From UBA5364 sp050259235 (lineage in GTDB: Bacteria; Bacillota_I; Bacilli_A; RF39; UBA660), in the NCBI GenBank assembly GCA_050259235.1, contig JBLNAG010000001.1:186001-250000 (forward strand): a stretch of 64,000 bases of DNA, given 5' to 3'. Made by a program: the position numbers and the translations under genes. The stretch's first letter is position 1; every line of letters begins with the position of its first letter. This document shows positions 41,634 through 50,457 of the stretch, one piece after another. The notes below the pieces were generated by a model. The model saw only the letters and a program-made list of their open reading frames with translations. It was not told the origin of the DNA and ran no database searches.

Positions 41634-43801
41634 TATTTTATTATCCTTTCAATACTAATTATATTAGGAATTAACTTAACATCATCCATAAATTTCATTA
41701 AACTTTCTTTACTGTCCACTAAAACAGTAATATCAAATAAAAAATTTTCACTACTAGGTAACGAGTTAATACTTTGAACAGTAAGTTCGTTATTAGATGT
41801 CTTAGAAATAATATCTAGTAAAATATTTTTATTTTCACTTGCTCTAATTAATAAATTAGTAGGATATTTTTTAGTAATAACATTATTCCATGATACATCA
41901 ATGATTCTTTCTTCTAATTCAGAAACATTAGGACATACCATTCTATGGACAGTTATACCATATCCTTTAGTTATGTATCCAACAATACGATCACCTGGAA
42001 TTGGTTTACAGCATAATGCTACATTAATCTTAACATCATCAATTCCCTTAACAACAATATCATTTTTAATAGTTGGAATAATTACTTCTTGATTTTCTGT
42101 TTTCTTTAAAATAATTTCTTCTTTTGTTGCATTTTCATTATAGACAAAATTAATTAATTGCGTTGCTGAATTCTTACCATTTCCTATATTAATATATAAT
42201 TCATCAACATTAGAATATTTTAGTTCATTCAACAACTTATCAATATTGTCTGTCATAAAATCGTTAAAAGGTATTTTTTTCTTACGAAGTTCATCTCTTA
42301 ATAATTCTTCACCTTTTTTCAAGTACCCTTCTTTATCAATCTTATTAAAGAAATTTTTAATCTTATTCTTAGCTTGAGTAGTTTTAGCCATTGCTATCCA
42401 TTCACGATTTGGACCAAATGAATTCTTATTAGTATTAATCTTAATAATATCATTATCTTTTAATACATAATCAAATGGTACAATACCATTATTAACAATA
42501 GCCCCTACCATTTTATCTCCTATTCCACTATGAACACGATAAGCAAAGTCAATTGGTGTAGAGCCACTAGGTAGTTCAACTACATCTCCCTTAGGTGTAA
42601 AGACATAAATAGTATCTTTAAATACATCTTCTTTAACTTGACGGACAAATTCTTCATCATTTGTTTCATCATTTTTTAACTCCATAATTGTTCTAAAAAA
42701 TTGTAGTTTTTGTTCCATCGCTGATTGCATACTATTTTTAGTATTACTTCCCTTTTCTTTATAAGACCAGTGTGAAGCAATCCCTAATTCCGCAATCTTA
42801 TCCATATCATAAGTTCTTATTTGTATTTCAAATAAATGACCATCAATTCCAAAAACAGTAGTATGCAAAGATTGATACATGTTTGTTTTAGGCATTGCAA
42901 TATAATCTTTAAATCTCTTAGGAATTGGACGATATTTTGAATGAATAATTCCTAATACTTGATAACATTCTTGTTCTGTATCAACATAAACACGTAAAGC
43001 AAGTAAGTCATAAATATCACTAAATTTCTTTCCACCATCTAGTTTTTTATAAATACTATAAATACTTTTAGCTCTTCCCTTTAGTTCATTTTTGATACCA
43101 TGTTCTGCTAATAATTCCGAAACTTTAGATTTCATTATAGTTACAATATTATCTCTTTCATTTTTAGATTGATTTAGTTTTTCAACTATTTCAAAATAAA
43201 TATCTGGTTTATAATATCTTAAAGATAAATCTTCTAATTCTCCTTTTATTTGATTAATACCCAAGCGATGAGCAATGGGTGTTAATATATCCAAAGTTTC
43301 TTTAGCTTTAGCTTTTTGTCGTTTTTCTGGTAACGCCCATAAACTACGCATATTATGAAGACGATCCGCTAATTTAATAATAATAACACGTACATCTTCT
43401 GATAATCCTACTAAAATTTTACGATGATTTGCAATAATTGATTCATTATCACCAGCAAAATTTAAGCGATTTATCTTAGTAACACCATTTACTAATAAAG
43501 CTATTTCTTCACCGAATTTTTCTACAATTTCTTCCCTAGTTACATCACAATCTTCAATAACATCATGCAACAAAGCAGCACAAATAGTACTGCTATCAGC
43601 GTATATTTCAGTGAGAATAAAAGCCACATTAAGGGGATGATTAATATAATCTTCCCCTGTAAGTCTCTTTTGTCCAAAATGTTTTTCATATGCAAACATA
43701 TATGCTTTAGTAACTAATGATAACTCTTTTTTATCAGTAATATAAGTTGCTAATTTATCATTTAAGTCATCAAAAGTCAAAACAATATTTTCTTCTTGCA
43801 T
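41633..43801 (-). CDS. rel: Bifunctional (p)ppGpp synthetase/hydrolase Rel
   Basis: This ribosome-associated stringent-response enzyme is 722 aa. The HD hydrolase domain (HDVIEDCD, RLHNMRSLWALPE) is intact, so it can degrade (p)ppGpp. The synthetase domain has GRAKSIYSIYKK, DIYDLLALRVYVDTE and YIAMPKTNMYQSLHTTVFG. A TGS domain (FTPKGDVVELPSGSTPIDFA) and C-terminal zinc-finger-like ALCCKPIPGDRIVGYIT and ACT region follow. The ribosome site is GTGATAA just before the ATG. It lies 15 bases after secDF and is coupled to dtd. Confidence 0.97.
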   Translation of the reverse strand: MQEENIVLTFDDLNDKLATYITDKKELSLVTKAYMFAYEKHFGQKRLTGEDYINHPLNVAFILTEIYADSSTICAALLHDVIEDCDVTREEIVEKFGEEIALLVNGVTKINRLNFAGDNESIIANHRKILVGLSEDVRVIIIKLADRLHNMRSLWALPEKRQKAKAKETLDILTPIAHRLGINQIKGELEDLSLRYYKPDIYFEIVEKLNQSKNERDNIVTIMKSKVSELLAEHGIKNELKGRAKSIYSIYKKLDGGKKFSDIYDLLALRVYVDTEQECYQVLGIIHSKYRPIPKRFKDYIAMPKTNMYQSLHTTVFGIDGHLFEIQIRTYDMDKIAELGIASHWSYKEKGSNTKNSMQSAMEQKLQFFRTIMELKNDETNDEEFVRQVKEDVFKDTIYVFTPKGDVVELPSGSTPIDFAYRVHSGIGDKMVGAIVNNGIVPFDYVLKDNDIIKINTNKNSFGPNREWIAMAKTTQAKNKIKNFFNKIDKEGYLKKGEELLRDELRKKKIPFNDFMTDNIDKLLNELKYSNVDELYINIGNGKNSATQLINFVYNENATKEEIILKKTENQEVIIPTIKNDIVVKGIDDVKINVALCCKPIPGDRIVGYITKGYGITVHRMVCPNVSELEERIIDVSWNNVITKKYPTNLLIRASENKNILLDIISKTSNNELTVQSINSLPSSENFLFDITVLVDSKESLMKFMDDVKLIPNIISIERIIK

Positions 43802-43816
43802 TTTATCACTTTCCTT

Positions 43817-46078
43817 CTAGGAATTAATACCTTTAATCTTTATTTCCTCTATATCATCATCTTCTTCATACCATTTCTTTTTAATCTTCTTACCTAAATT
43901 TTTCCTAGTAATATCTAACCATAATTGAGCTGCAATAGCAATAGATGAATAAGCTCCTGCAATAAGCCCAAATAACATAGCTATATTAAAATTGAAAATT
44001 TCATGTGAACCAAATATAGTAAGAGCAATTACTGTAAGTAAAGCAGTTGAAGTAGTAATAATACTTCTAGCAAAAGTAAATCTTAAGCTTGTATTAACAA
44101 CATCAATAACATCACTTTCATTCTTAAGATTACCTTTATATTTTTTAGTAACCATATCTCTCATACGATCAAATATAACAACTGTATCATTAATTGAATA
44201 TCCAATAATTGATAGAATAGCAGCAATGAAAATACTTGATACTTCTAGTTTGAATAAACTAAATAAAATTACAATCATCGATGCATCATGTATTAATGCT
44301 AATACACCAGTAACAGCATAACTAAATGTAAATCTAATTGATACATAAATAATAATACCTATTATTGCAATACATACAGCTATTATTGAGTTCTTAACTA
44401 ATTCTTTACTAACCATATTAGACACTACACCAATATCTGTTTTAGCTTGATATTTTTCAGTAAAATAGTCTTGCATTTCAATAACTTGATCCTTATCTAA
44501 TTCAGCATTTAACTCAACAATAACATTATTATCATTAATAACTTCTACTCCAGTTAGATCATAATCAAAGTTTTTAAAATCTTCTTCAATCTTCTTCTTA
44601 TCTAATTTTTGTTCACTAGCAATTGAGACTGAAGATCCCCCTTTAAAATCAATTCCTAAATTTAAACCACTAGTAAATAATGAAATAATACCAATTATAA
44701 AGATAAAAATGGTAACTATATATATTGTTTTTCTAGGTTTAACAAAATCAATATAACTAAATGGAACCTTATTCTTTTCTTTTTTCTTTTCTTTAATTCC
44801 AATAAATAAATTTAACTTCTTATCAAAGAATCTTGTTTTTACAAATATTCCTAAAAGGAAGCGAGTTACATATACCATAACTACCATTGTAACAAAAATA
44901 CTTATGATTAACATTGTTGCAAATCCTTTTACACTGCTTTCACCCAATATAAACATAATTATAGCTACCAATAGTGTGGTAATATTAGCATCAAAAATAG
45001 TCATAAAAGAATTTTTATTTCCTAATTTATAAGCATCTTGTAAATTAGTTCCTTCATGTAATTCATCTTTAATTCTAGCGAAACTAATAACACAAGCATC
45101 TATTGCCATACCAATTCCAATTACTAAAGCGGCAATACCAGGTAAAGTTAAAACACCACCAAATAACCAGAAAGATAAGAATGTTAAGAAAGTATAAATA
45201 TATATACCTATACTAGCTATTAATCCGGCAAAACGATATAGCGCTACCATTAATAACACTACAGCACTAATACCAATAATACCAGCAGTAAACGTTTGTG
45301 ATAAAGAATTTGCTCCAAATGATGCTTCTACTGTCTTAGAAGATATTTCTACTAATTTAGTAGGTAAACTACCAGAATTAATAAGTCTTACTAACTTTTC
45401 AACTTCATCAGTTGTAAAATTACCTTGAATAATAACATCACTAGCAAAACCTTGACTAACAGTTGCTACTGAAAGACATCTTGCTTCTTTATCACTACCA
45501 CAAGTATCCCCTTCAGCTTTAAATGAATTTACTCCATCTTCAAAATCTAACCATATAACAATTCGTGGATCAGATGATTCACTAATTTTCTTAGTTGCAT
45601 CAAAGAAAGTATCTTTGTCATTAACCCCTAAACTAACAGCTGGATTACCTTTGTCATCTGTCCCTACTTTTGCCCCACCACTTCTTAATACATCACTAGT
45701 CATAAGTAAATGGTCATTAGTATCTCTAAATGTTAAGGATGCTACTGAACTTAATTCATTTCTTGCTTCCTCAGGATTTTTTACCCCTGCTAATTGAACT
45801 CTAATACGGTCTAATCCTTCTACAATAATAACTGGTTCAGTAATACCTAAACTATCAATTCTTGTTGAAATGGTCTTATAGGTATTCTTAACCATATCCT
45901 CAGTTACTTTACTTCCATCAATACTTTTAACTTGATATAAGACTTCAAATCCTCCTTGTAAGTCTAACCCAAATTTTAAGTTGTTAAAAATAGTTGGGAA
46001 CATTATTCCCATTGCTACTAAAATTATAAATATAATACTTATGTTTCTAATTTGTTTTACTTTTTCTTTTGTTTTCAC
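43817..46078 (-). CDS. secDF: Fused protein translocase SecDF
   Basis: This 753-aa fusion of SecD and SecF, twelve helices expected, uses the proton gradient to help SecYEG/SecA export. The N-terminal half has LKFGLDLQGGFEVLYQV, the large P1 domain (about residues 60-240), VIGIGMAIDACVISFARIKDE with the DACV-type motif and the C-terminal half has LGIDFKGGSSVSI, IGYSINDTVVIFDRMRDM and TSLRFTFARSIITTSTALLT. The fusion is standard in Bacillus. It lies between comN (17 bases) and rel (15 bases). Confidence 0.97.
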   Translation of the reverse strand: MKTKEKVKQIRNISIIFIILVAMGIMFPTIFNNLKFGLDLQGGFEVLYQVKSIDGSKVTEDMVKNTYKTISTRIDSLGITEPVIIVEGLDRIRVQLAGVKNPEEARNELSSVASLTFRDTNDHLLMTSDVLRSGGAKVGTDDKGNPAVSLGVNDKDTFFDATKKISESSDPRIVIWLDFEDGVNSFKAEGDTCGSDKEARCLSVATVSQGFASDVIIQGNFTTDEVEKLVRLINSGSLPTKLVEISSKTVEASFGANSLSQTFTAGIIGISAVVLLMVALYRFAGLIASIGIYIYTFLTFLSFWLFGGVLTLPGIAALVIGIGMAIDACVISFARIKDELHEGTNLQDAYKLGNKNSFMTIFDANITTLLVAIIMFILGESSVKGFATMLIISIFVTMVVMVYVTRFLLGIFVKTRFFDKKLNLFIGIKEKKKEKNKVPFSYIDFVKPRKTIYIVTIFIFIIGIISLFTSGLNLGIDFKGGSSVSIASEQKLDKKKIEEDFKNFDYDLTGVEVINDNNVIVELNAELDKDQVIEMQDYFTEKYQAKTDIGVVSNMVSKELVKNSIIAVCIAIIGIIIYVSIRFTFSYAVTGVLALIHDASMIVILFSLFKLEVSSIFIAAILSIIGYSINDTVVIFDRMRDMVTKKYKGNLKNESDVIDVVNTSLRFTFARSIITTSTALLTVIALTIFGSHEIFNFNIAMLFGLIAGAYSSIAIAAQLWLDITRKNLGKKIKKKWYEEDDDIEEIKIKGINS

Positions 46079-46095
46079 TTCGTCATCTTCCTTCT

Positions 46096-46368
46096 TTAAT
46101 CTTCAAAATATAATTTACGATTACCTAAATTTAATTTTTCTTTTAAGTAATTATCAATTCTTGCATTCTCAGTATTTAAAACATCACGAACCATTTCGTG
46201 AAGACCTAAATCAACTGCTTTTTTCCATTTAACTTCTTTTAAATAATTCCATATATCCTCTTCTTTGATATATTTATAGCCATCTCTTTTCATCTCAGAG
46301 CATTTGGTTATAAGAGCTGGTTTTAATCTTTCATACAACTCTTCTATAGAATTAAACTCTAAATCCAT
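46096..46368 (-). CDS. comN: ComN-type post-transcriptional regulator
   Basis: The 90-aa protein starts MDLEFNSIEELYERLKPAL, then MKRDGYKYIKEEDIWNYLKE, VKWKKAVDLGLHEMVRDVLN and IDNYLKEKLN, the pattern of the ComN/YrzD family. In Bacillus, ComN promotes comE mRNA accumulation and sits between spoVB and secDF, exactly as here. The frame opens at 46380, but ATG 46368 has GGAGGTG 3-4 bases upstream. It is the probable first gene of the comN-secDF-rel-dtd-transporter operon. Target comEA-comEC is in this window. Confidence 0.85.
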   Translation of the reverse strand: MDLEFNSIEELYERLKPALITKCSEMKRDGYKYIKEEDIWNYLKEVKWKKAVDLGLHEMVRDVLNTENARIDNYLKEKLNLGNRKLYFED

Positions 46369-46445
46369 AGACACCTCCATAATATATTTATAATTTTATA
46401 CATATATATTATATATGAAAAACAAATAATTTTAAAGGAGTTATT

Positions 46446-47747
46446 ATGAAAAAGAGTAAATTTATTAAATCGACGGTTATTTTAATCATTGGTGGTTTTG
46501 TAACTAAAATGTTAGGAATGGTCATTAAAGTTGTAATGACACGTCTACTTGGAACTGAAGGTATTGGTATATATATGATGATTATACCAACATTTAGTTT
46601 ATTAATTGCTTTAGCCCAATTAGGTTTACCAGTTGCTATAAGTAAACTAGTTGCAGAAGATAAAAAAAATAATAAGAATTTAGTTTTGAGTTCTTTTCCT
46701 ATTACTCTAATTATAAATGTTATTATAATAATAATTCTATTATTTAGTGCTCGATACATAGCTAATAATTTATTACATGATAGTCGTTGCTACTATGCTC
46801 TTATTTGTATTGGTTTTGTCTTACCATTTATAAGTATCTCAAGTATTTTAAGGGGTTACTTTTTTGGGAAACAAAAAATGTTTCCACATGTATTATCTAA
46901 TATTACAGAAGATATTGTTAGATTAGTTATTCTTATTATTGGTATTCCTATATTTTTAATAGATGGAATTGAATATGCAGTAGCGTTCGTTGTTCTATCA
47001 AATATTGTTAGTGAATTAACTTCTATTTTTATCTTCTTCTTCTTCTTACCAAAAAAATTTAAAATTACTAAAGAAGATATAAAGATTAATCCTGAAAATA
47101 TCTCTGAAATATTAAGTATTAGTTTACCTACAACAGGAAGTCGTTTAGTTGGTAATATTGCTTATTTCTTAGAACCTATTATTTTAACTTTTGTTTTACT
47201 TTCCGTTGATTACTCCAATTCATTTATCATAAATGAATACGGAATCATTAATGGTTATGTCATGCCTTTACTATTACTTCCTTCCTTCTTTACTATGGCA
47301 ATATCTCAAGCTCTAATTCCGGTAGTAAGTAATAGTTATAGTAACCATAATTATGAGTATACAAAAAATAAAATTAAACAAGGTATCTTATTTTCATTGA
47401 TGATTGGTATTCCTATAACATTAATATTTATGATTTATCCAGATGCCTCTTTAAAATTAATCTATAATACTAATGAAGGTGTAGAATACTTAAAATTCCT
47501 AGCCCCAATCTTTTTACTCTTCTATATTCAATCACCATTAGTAAGTAGTCTTCAAGCAATGGGTAAAGCCAATCTTGCACTATATACAACAATTATCAGT
47601 GTTTTTCTTAGAACCATTACATTATTAGTCCTTTCATATATGAGTATCGGGTTATGGGGATTAGTCATATCTATAAGCATTAATATATTGTTTGTTACTC
47701 TATTTGCTTTATATAATGTTTCAAAAACATTAAAAAACAAACTATAA
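46446..47747 (+). CDS. spoVB: SpoVB-like polysaccharide flippase (MOP superfamily)
   Basis: This 433-aa polytopic membrane protein starts KKSKFIKSTVILIIGGFVTKMLGMVIKVVMTRLLGTEG (two adjoining family blocks), followed by IYMMIIPTFSLLIALAQLGLPVAISKLVAE. In Bacillus, SpoVB is a MATE/MurJ-like flippase needed for spore cortex synthesis; its relatives flip lipid-linked glycans. Here it is about 85 residues shorter than Bacillus SpoVB, at the C-terminal side. It is divergent from comN and convergent with a pilin-like gene. Neighbouring DUF421 and TIGR04086 genes complete the Bacillus order. GGAG lies upstream of the ATG. Confidence 0.88.
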   Translation: MKKSKFIKSTVILIIGGFVTKMLGMVIKVVMTRLLGTEGIGIYMMIIPTFSLLIALAQLGLPVAISKLVAEDKKNNKNLVLSSFPITLIINVIIIIILLFSARYIANNLLHDSRCYYALICIGFVLPFISISSILRGYFFGKQKMFPHVLSNITEDIVRLVILIIGIPIFLIDGIEYAVAFVVLSNIVSELTSIFIFFFFLPKKFKITKEDIKINPENISEILSISLPTTGSRLVGNIAYFLEPIILTFVLLSVDYSNSFIINEYGIINGYVMPLLLLPSFFTMAISQALIPVVSNSYSNHNYEYTKNKIKQGILFSLMIGIPITLIFMIYPDASLKLIYNTNEGVEYLKFLAPIFLLFYIQSPLVSSLQAMGKANLALYTTIISVFLRTITLLVLSYMSIGLWGLVISISINILFVTLFALYNVSKTLKNKL

Positions 47748-47761
47748 TAGTTTGTTTTTTT
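47731..47761. terminator. Bidirectional terminator, spoVB
   Basis: The 12-bp stem AAAAACAAACTA / TAGTTTGTTTTT is flanked by A and T runs. The spoVB TAA stop is the loop itself. Confidence 0.93.
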
Positions 47762-47767
47762 ATAAAC

Positions 47768-49285
47768 TTAAGGTTTTACTTGAACTAAACGAAATGAGTA
47801 TTCACTATCCTCACGTCCATCACTGCAATCAAAGTTAAAGATCCCTGCACCCGTAGTATTATTATAACTTCCACCACGTAAAAACCAAGGGTTAAGATAG
47901 TTAATAAATCCATTTGAATCTCCATACCAACCACTTGTTTCTGATAAAGCATTTCCATAACATATTCCACCACTACAAGCAGTTAACGCTGTTTCACTTA
48001 TATATCTATTCCAATATTCATTTGACGGTAATGTTCCAGTTGTTGTTGTAGCTCCAAATCCACTGTTGTCTAAAACTGAAGTTGTATCATTTGGACGATA
48101 CATTCCAATTGTGTATTCGAAAGCCCCTCCACTCATATCATATACACCATAAATATTTCCAGTTGTTGAAGCATTCACTCCTATAGTTGTATTATATTGA
48201 TTTTGGCAACCACTATATTGTGAAATGCTTACACTATTACCGGCACATCCAGTTGTAAATGTTGAACTATTATTTATCCATACTTCACTATTTTTTCCAT
48301 AGATTGAATTTGAAAGATATGCAATTGCTCCCCATTCACTATCTTTTGCCATATGAATATTTCCATCAGTATTTGTTCCATATATTGAATTACTTTGCAT
48401 TGCTCTTGAAGCATCATACATCGTTTTTATTGTTTCAAATGTCAATGAAGTAGTATTTGGTAATATAGTTAAACTAGTTGTAGTTCCAGTTGTTTCAAAT
48501 TTTCCAACCCACATACCTGATACTTCTGTAGTTCCAAATGTAAATGCTGGATGAGTCAAATAATTTGCATCTACTGCAGTACCTGTTGATTTAGTTGTAT
48601 TCTTTGCCTCAAATGCAATATTTATACTTCTTGCTCCTGTTCCTGTTGGTATTGCATATTTATATCTTGGTATCCATACCCACATGGTATTTATATCACT
48701 CATTGGTATAATTGATCCTGGTGCAGCATTTAAATGAGTTGTTCTATTAGTACTTGTTACTGTTACTGCATTTGCCCATTCCTTTGTTGCATAATCATAC
48801 CACTTTTCTTTTATGTTGGCTTTTACCCAATTAGTACCATCATATACAACCGGTATCATTCCTGTTGTTAATTCTGGTATTGCTGCACCTGTTTTATCAG
48901 AATACAATGGTTTTATTGTATAGCAATCATCCTCAGTATAATCATACTCATACATATTATATGAATCATCATATTTAATAACGATACAACCATTCATTGT
49001 CTCTTTGGCATTTCTTGGATCATTTATAGATCTTTGCTTAATATACCCACTCTGAAGTAATTCAGTCAATCCTAAATAGACAGTTTCTGTTTCAGATAGT
49101 TGATTTATATGTTCTAATCCCCATTTTCCAGCTACAGTTTCAATCATTTTAACTTGACTCATATATACTTTTTCTTTAGAATCTCTTAATAATTTAGTGA
49201 CAGTTGGAATTACAATCAAACCAATTAATCCTAAAATCATAATTACTGCTAATAATTCTATTAACGTAAATCCACTTCTTCTCAT
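47768..49285 (-). CDS. Prepilin-like protein with formylglycine-enzyme/C-type-lectin-like domain
   Basis: The 505-aa protein starts MRRSGFTLIELLAVIMILGL (prepilin helix and Glu5), then a pilin-like region to about residue 122 homologous to the 39249-39629 product, with the MNGC and DDC cysteines. The C-terminal ~320 residues match the FGE-sulfatase type: MWVWIPRYKYAI, WVGKFETTGTTTS, WGAIAYLSNSIYG, NIYGVYDMSGGAFEYTIG and FLRGGSYNN ... SFRLVQV. Similar folds are used as surface receptors and as variable proteins in diversity-generating retroelements. No reverse transcriptase is nearby. TTGTTT-17-TATAAT lies upstream. Confidence 0.85.
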   Translation of the reverse strand: MRRSGFTLIELLAVIMILGLIGLIVIPTVTKLLRDSKEKVYMSQVKMIETVAGKWGLEHINQLSETETVYLGLTELLQSGYIKQRSINDPRNAKETMNGCIVIKYDDSYNMYEYDYTEDDCYTIKPLYSDKTGAAIPELTTGMIPVVYDGTNWVKANIKEKWYDYATKEWANAVTVTSTNRTTHLNAAPGSIIPMSDINTMWVWIPRYKYAIPTGTGARSINIAFEAKNTTKSTGTAVDANYLTHPAFTFGTTEVSGMWVGKFETTGTTTSLTILPNTTSLTFETIKTMYDASRAMQSNSIYGTNTDGNIHMAKDSEWGAIAYLSNSIYGKNSEVWINNSSTFTTGCAGNSVSISQYSGCQNQYNTTIGVNASTTGNIYGVYDMSGGAFEYTIGMYRPNDTTSVLDNSGFGATTTTGTLPSNEYWNRYISETALTACSGGICYGNALSETSGWYGDSNGFINYLNPWFLRGGSYNNTTGAGIFNFDCSDGREDSEYSFRLVQVKP

Positions 49286-49322
49286 ACTACTACCTCATAC
49301 ATTAATAATCTACTATATTAAA

Positions 49323-49351
49323 ATTATATCATTAAAATGGTTATTAAACAA
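49323..49351 (-). promoter_or_regulatory. Promoter of the FGE-type pilin gene
   Basis: Minus strand: TTGTTT (49346-49351), 17-bp spacer, TATAAT (49323-49328), about 35 bases from the start. Confidence 0.65.
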
Positions 49352-49366
49352 GTATGAATTTTTTAA

Positions 49367-49397
49367 CAAAAAAAGAGCTATAATAATTCACTCTTTT
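49367..49397 (-). terminator. Terminator of the DUF421 gene
   Basis: The stem AAAAGAG / CTCTTTT with a 13-base loop is followed by T7 on the minus strand. The TAG stop (49378-49380) lies in the loop. Confidence 0.78.
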
Positions 49398-50007
49398 TTA
49401 TTATAAAAGTCCTACTTTTTGTATAAAAGGCATAAAAAACCTCATCTAAAGATATATTTTTATTTTTTAATATATCCGATATCCATTTAATATTCTTATT
49501 AATTCCTCTTAATGCCTCATAATCAATATTTCCATCAACAATAATAGGCATTGGATAATCCTTGCTCTTTTTGAATACAGAAAGTGTACCATTATTTTCT
49601 AGAACAGCATAATCTATTTCTTCAATACTCTTTATTTCTTTACTACGTAATTGAGTAATAAGATCATCAATACTATATCTTAACTTAGACATCTCAGTAA
49701 AATTTACTTTCCCCTTTTTTATAATAACTGTTGGGTTACCTTCAACTAGCTTTCTTACTTTTGGATTTTTTAATGTTATATAACTAATACTTACTTCAAT
49801 TATTACCAAAACAATGATTGGAATAATTGAAAGAAAAACTGATTTATCATAATTTTCAATAGATATAGCGGCTAATTCTGCAATTAAAATTGAGACAATT
49901 AAGTCAATAATACTAAGTTTACCTACTTCCTTTTTTCCCATAATACGATACATCAATACAATAAAGAAATAAAGAATAAAAGTTTTAATAATTAAATTAA
50001 AATACAT
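49378..50007 (-). CDS. DUF421 membrane protein (YrbG/YetF type)
   Basis: The 209-aa protein has three N-terminal membrane helices (about residues 3-80; MGKKEVGKLSIIDLIVSILI) and a cytosolic C-terminal part with KLVEGNPTVIIKKGKVN and LRYSIDDLITQLRSKEIKSI, the DUF421 pattern. Its role is unknown; in Bacillus it is named yrbG and sits beside spoVB. The frame opens at 50022, but ATG 50007 has AGGTGAT upstream. It is divergent from the TIGR04086 gene. Confidence 0.9.
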   Translation of the reverse strand: MYFNLIIKTFILYFFIVLMYRIMGKKEVGKLSIIDLIVSILIAELAAISIENYDKSVFLSIIPIIVLVIIEVSISYITLKNPKVRKLVEGNPTVIIKKGKVNFTEMSKLRYSIDDLITQLRSKEIKSIEEIDYAVLENNGTLSVFKKSKDYPMPIIVDGNIDYEALRGINKNIKWISDILKNKNISLDEVFYAFYTKSRTFIIKKSELL

Positions 50008-50077
50008 ATTATCACCTATCATATTATGAGTAAGTAATATTTATTTTATTCAAGCATATTTTTTATTAGGTGATAGA

Positions 50078-50446
50078 ATGAAAAAAATAGGTCGTGCTTT
50101 ACTTTATACAATCGGAACTATATTGATACTTACCCTAATCGTGACAATATTTAATTATTTTAATATATTTAGTTATAAGGTTGTAGTTGTATTCAAAATA
50201 ATCATACCAATACTAGCCATATTTATTGGTGGATTTATAATGGGAAGGAAAAGTCTTAATAAAGGTTGGCTAGAAGGAATAAAATATGCCATTATATTTA
50301 TAATTATCTTATCTATTATGAATTACTTATTTTTAAAAACAGGATTTAAACTACAAGATTTAATATATTATTTAATATTAATGTTAACATCAGCATTTGG
50401 TAGTATTATGGGAATTAATTATAAGAAAGAAAAAAAAGAATCTTAA
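50078..50446 (+). CDS. TIGR04086 family membrane protein (YrzE-like)
   Basis: The 122-aa protein has four predicted helices (MKKIGRALLYTIGTILILTL; then VVFKIIIPILAIFIGGFIMG; KYAIIFIIILSIMNYLFL; and LIYYLILMLTSAFGSIMGIN). It closes with a Lys/Glu-rich tail and is the family found between yajC and yrbG in Bacillus. Function unknown. AGGTGAT precedes the ATG. It converges on tgt; the two stops overlap by 4 bases within the loop of a shared terminator. Confidence 0.85.
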   Translation: MKKIGRALLYTIGTILILTLIVTIFNYFNIFSYKVVVVFKIIIPILAIFIGGFIMGRKSLNKGWLEGIKYAIIFIIILSIMNYLFLKTGFKLQDLIYYLILMLTSAFGSIMGINYKKEKKES

Positions 50447-50457
50447 GATTCTTTTTT
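50432..50457. terminator. Bidirectional terminator, tgt and TIGR04086 gene
   Basis: The palindrome AAAAGAATCTTAAGATTCTTTT has both convergent stop codons in its TTAA centre. Confidence 0.93.

Noticed and set aside
47735..47757. LexA-like CAAAC ... GTTTG pair after spoVB
   Set aside because: The half-sites are 7 bases apart instead of 4 and are part of an obvious terminator stem.
47768..49285. Diversity-generating retroelement with this gene as target
   Set aside because: There is a suitable fold but no reverse transcriptase, template repeat or accessory gene anywhere in the window.
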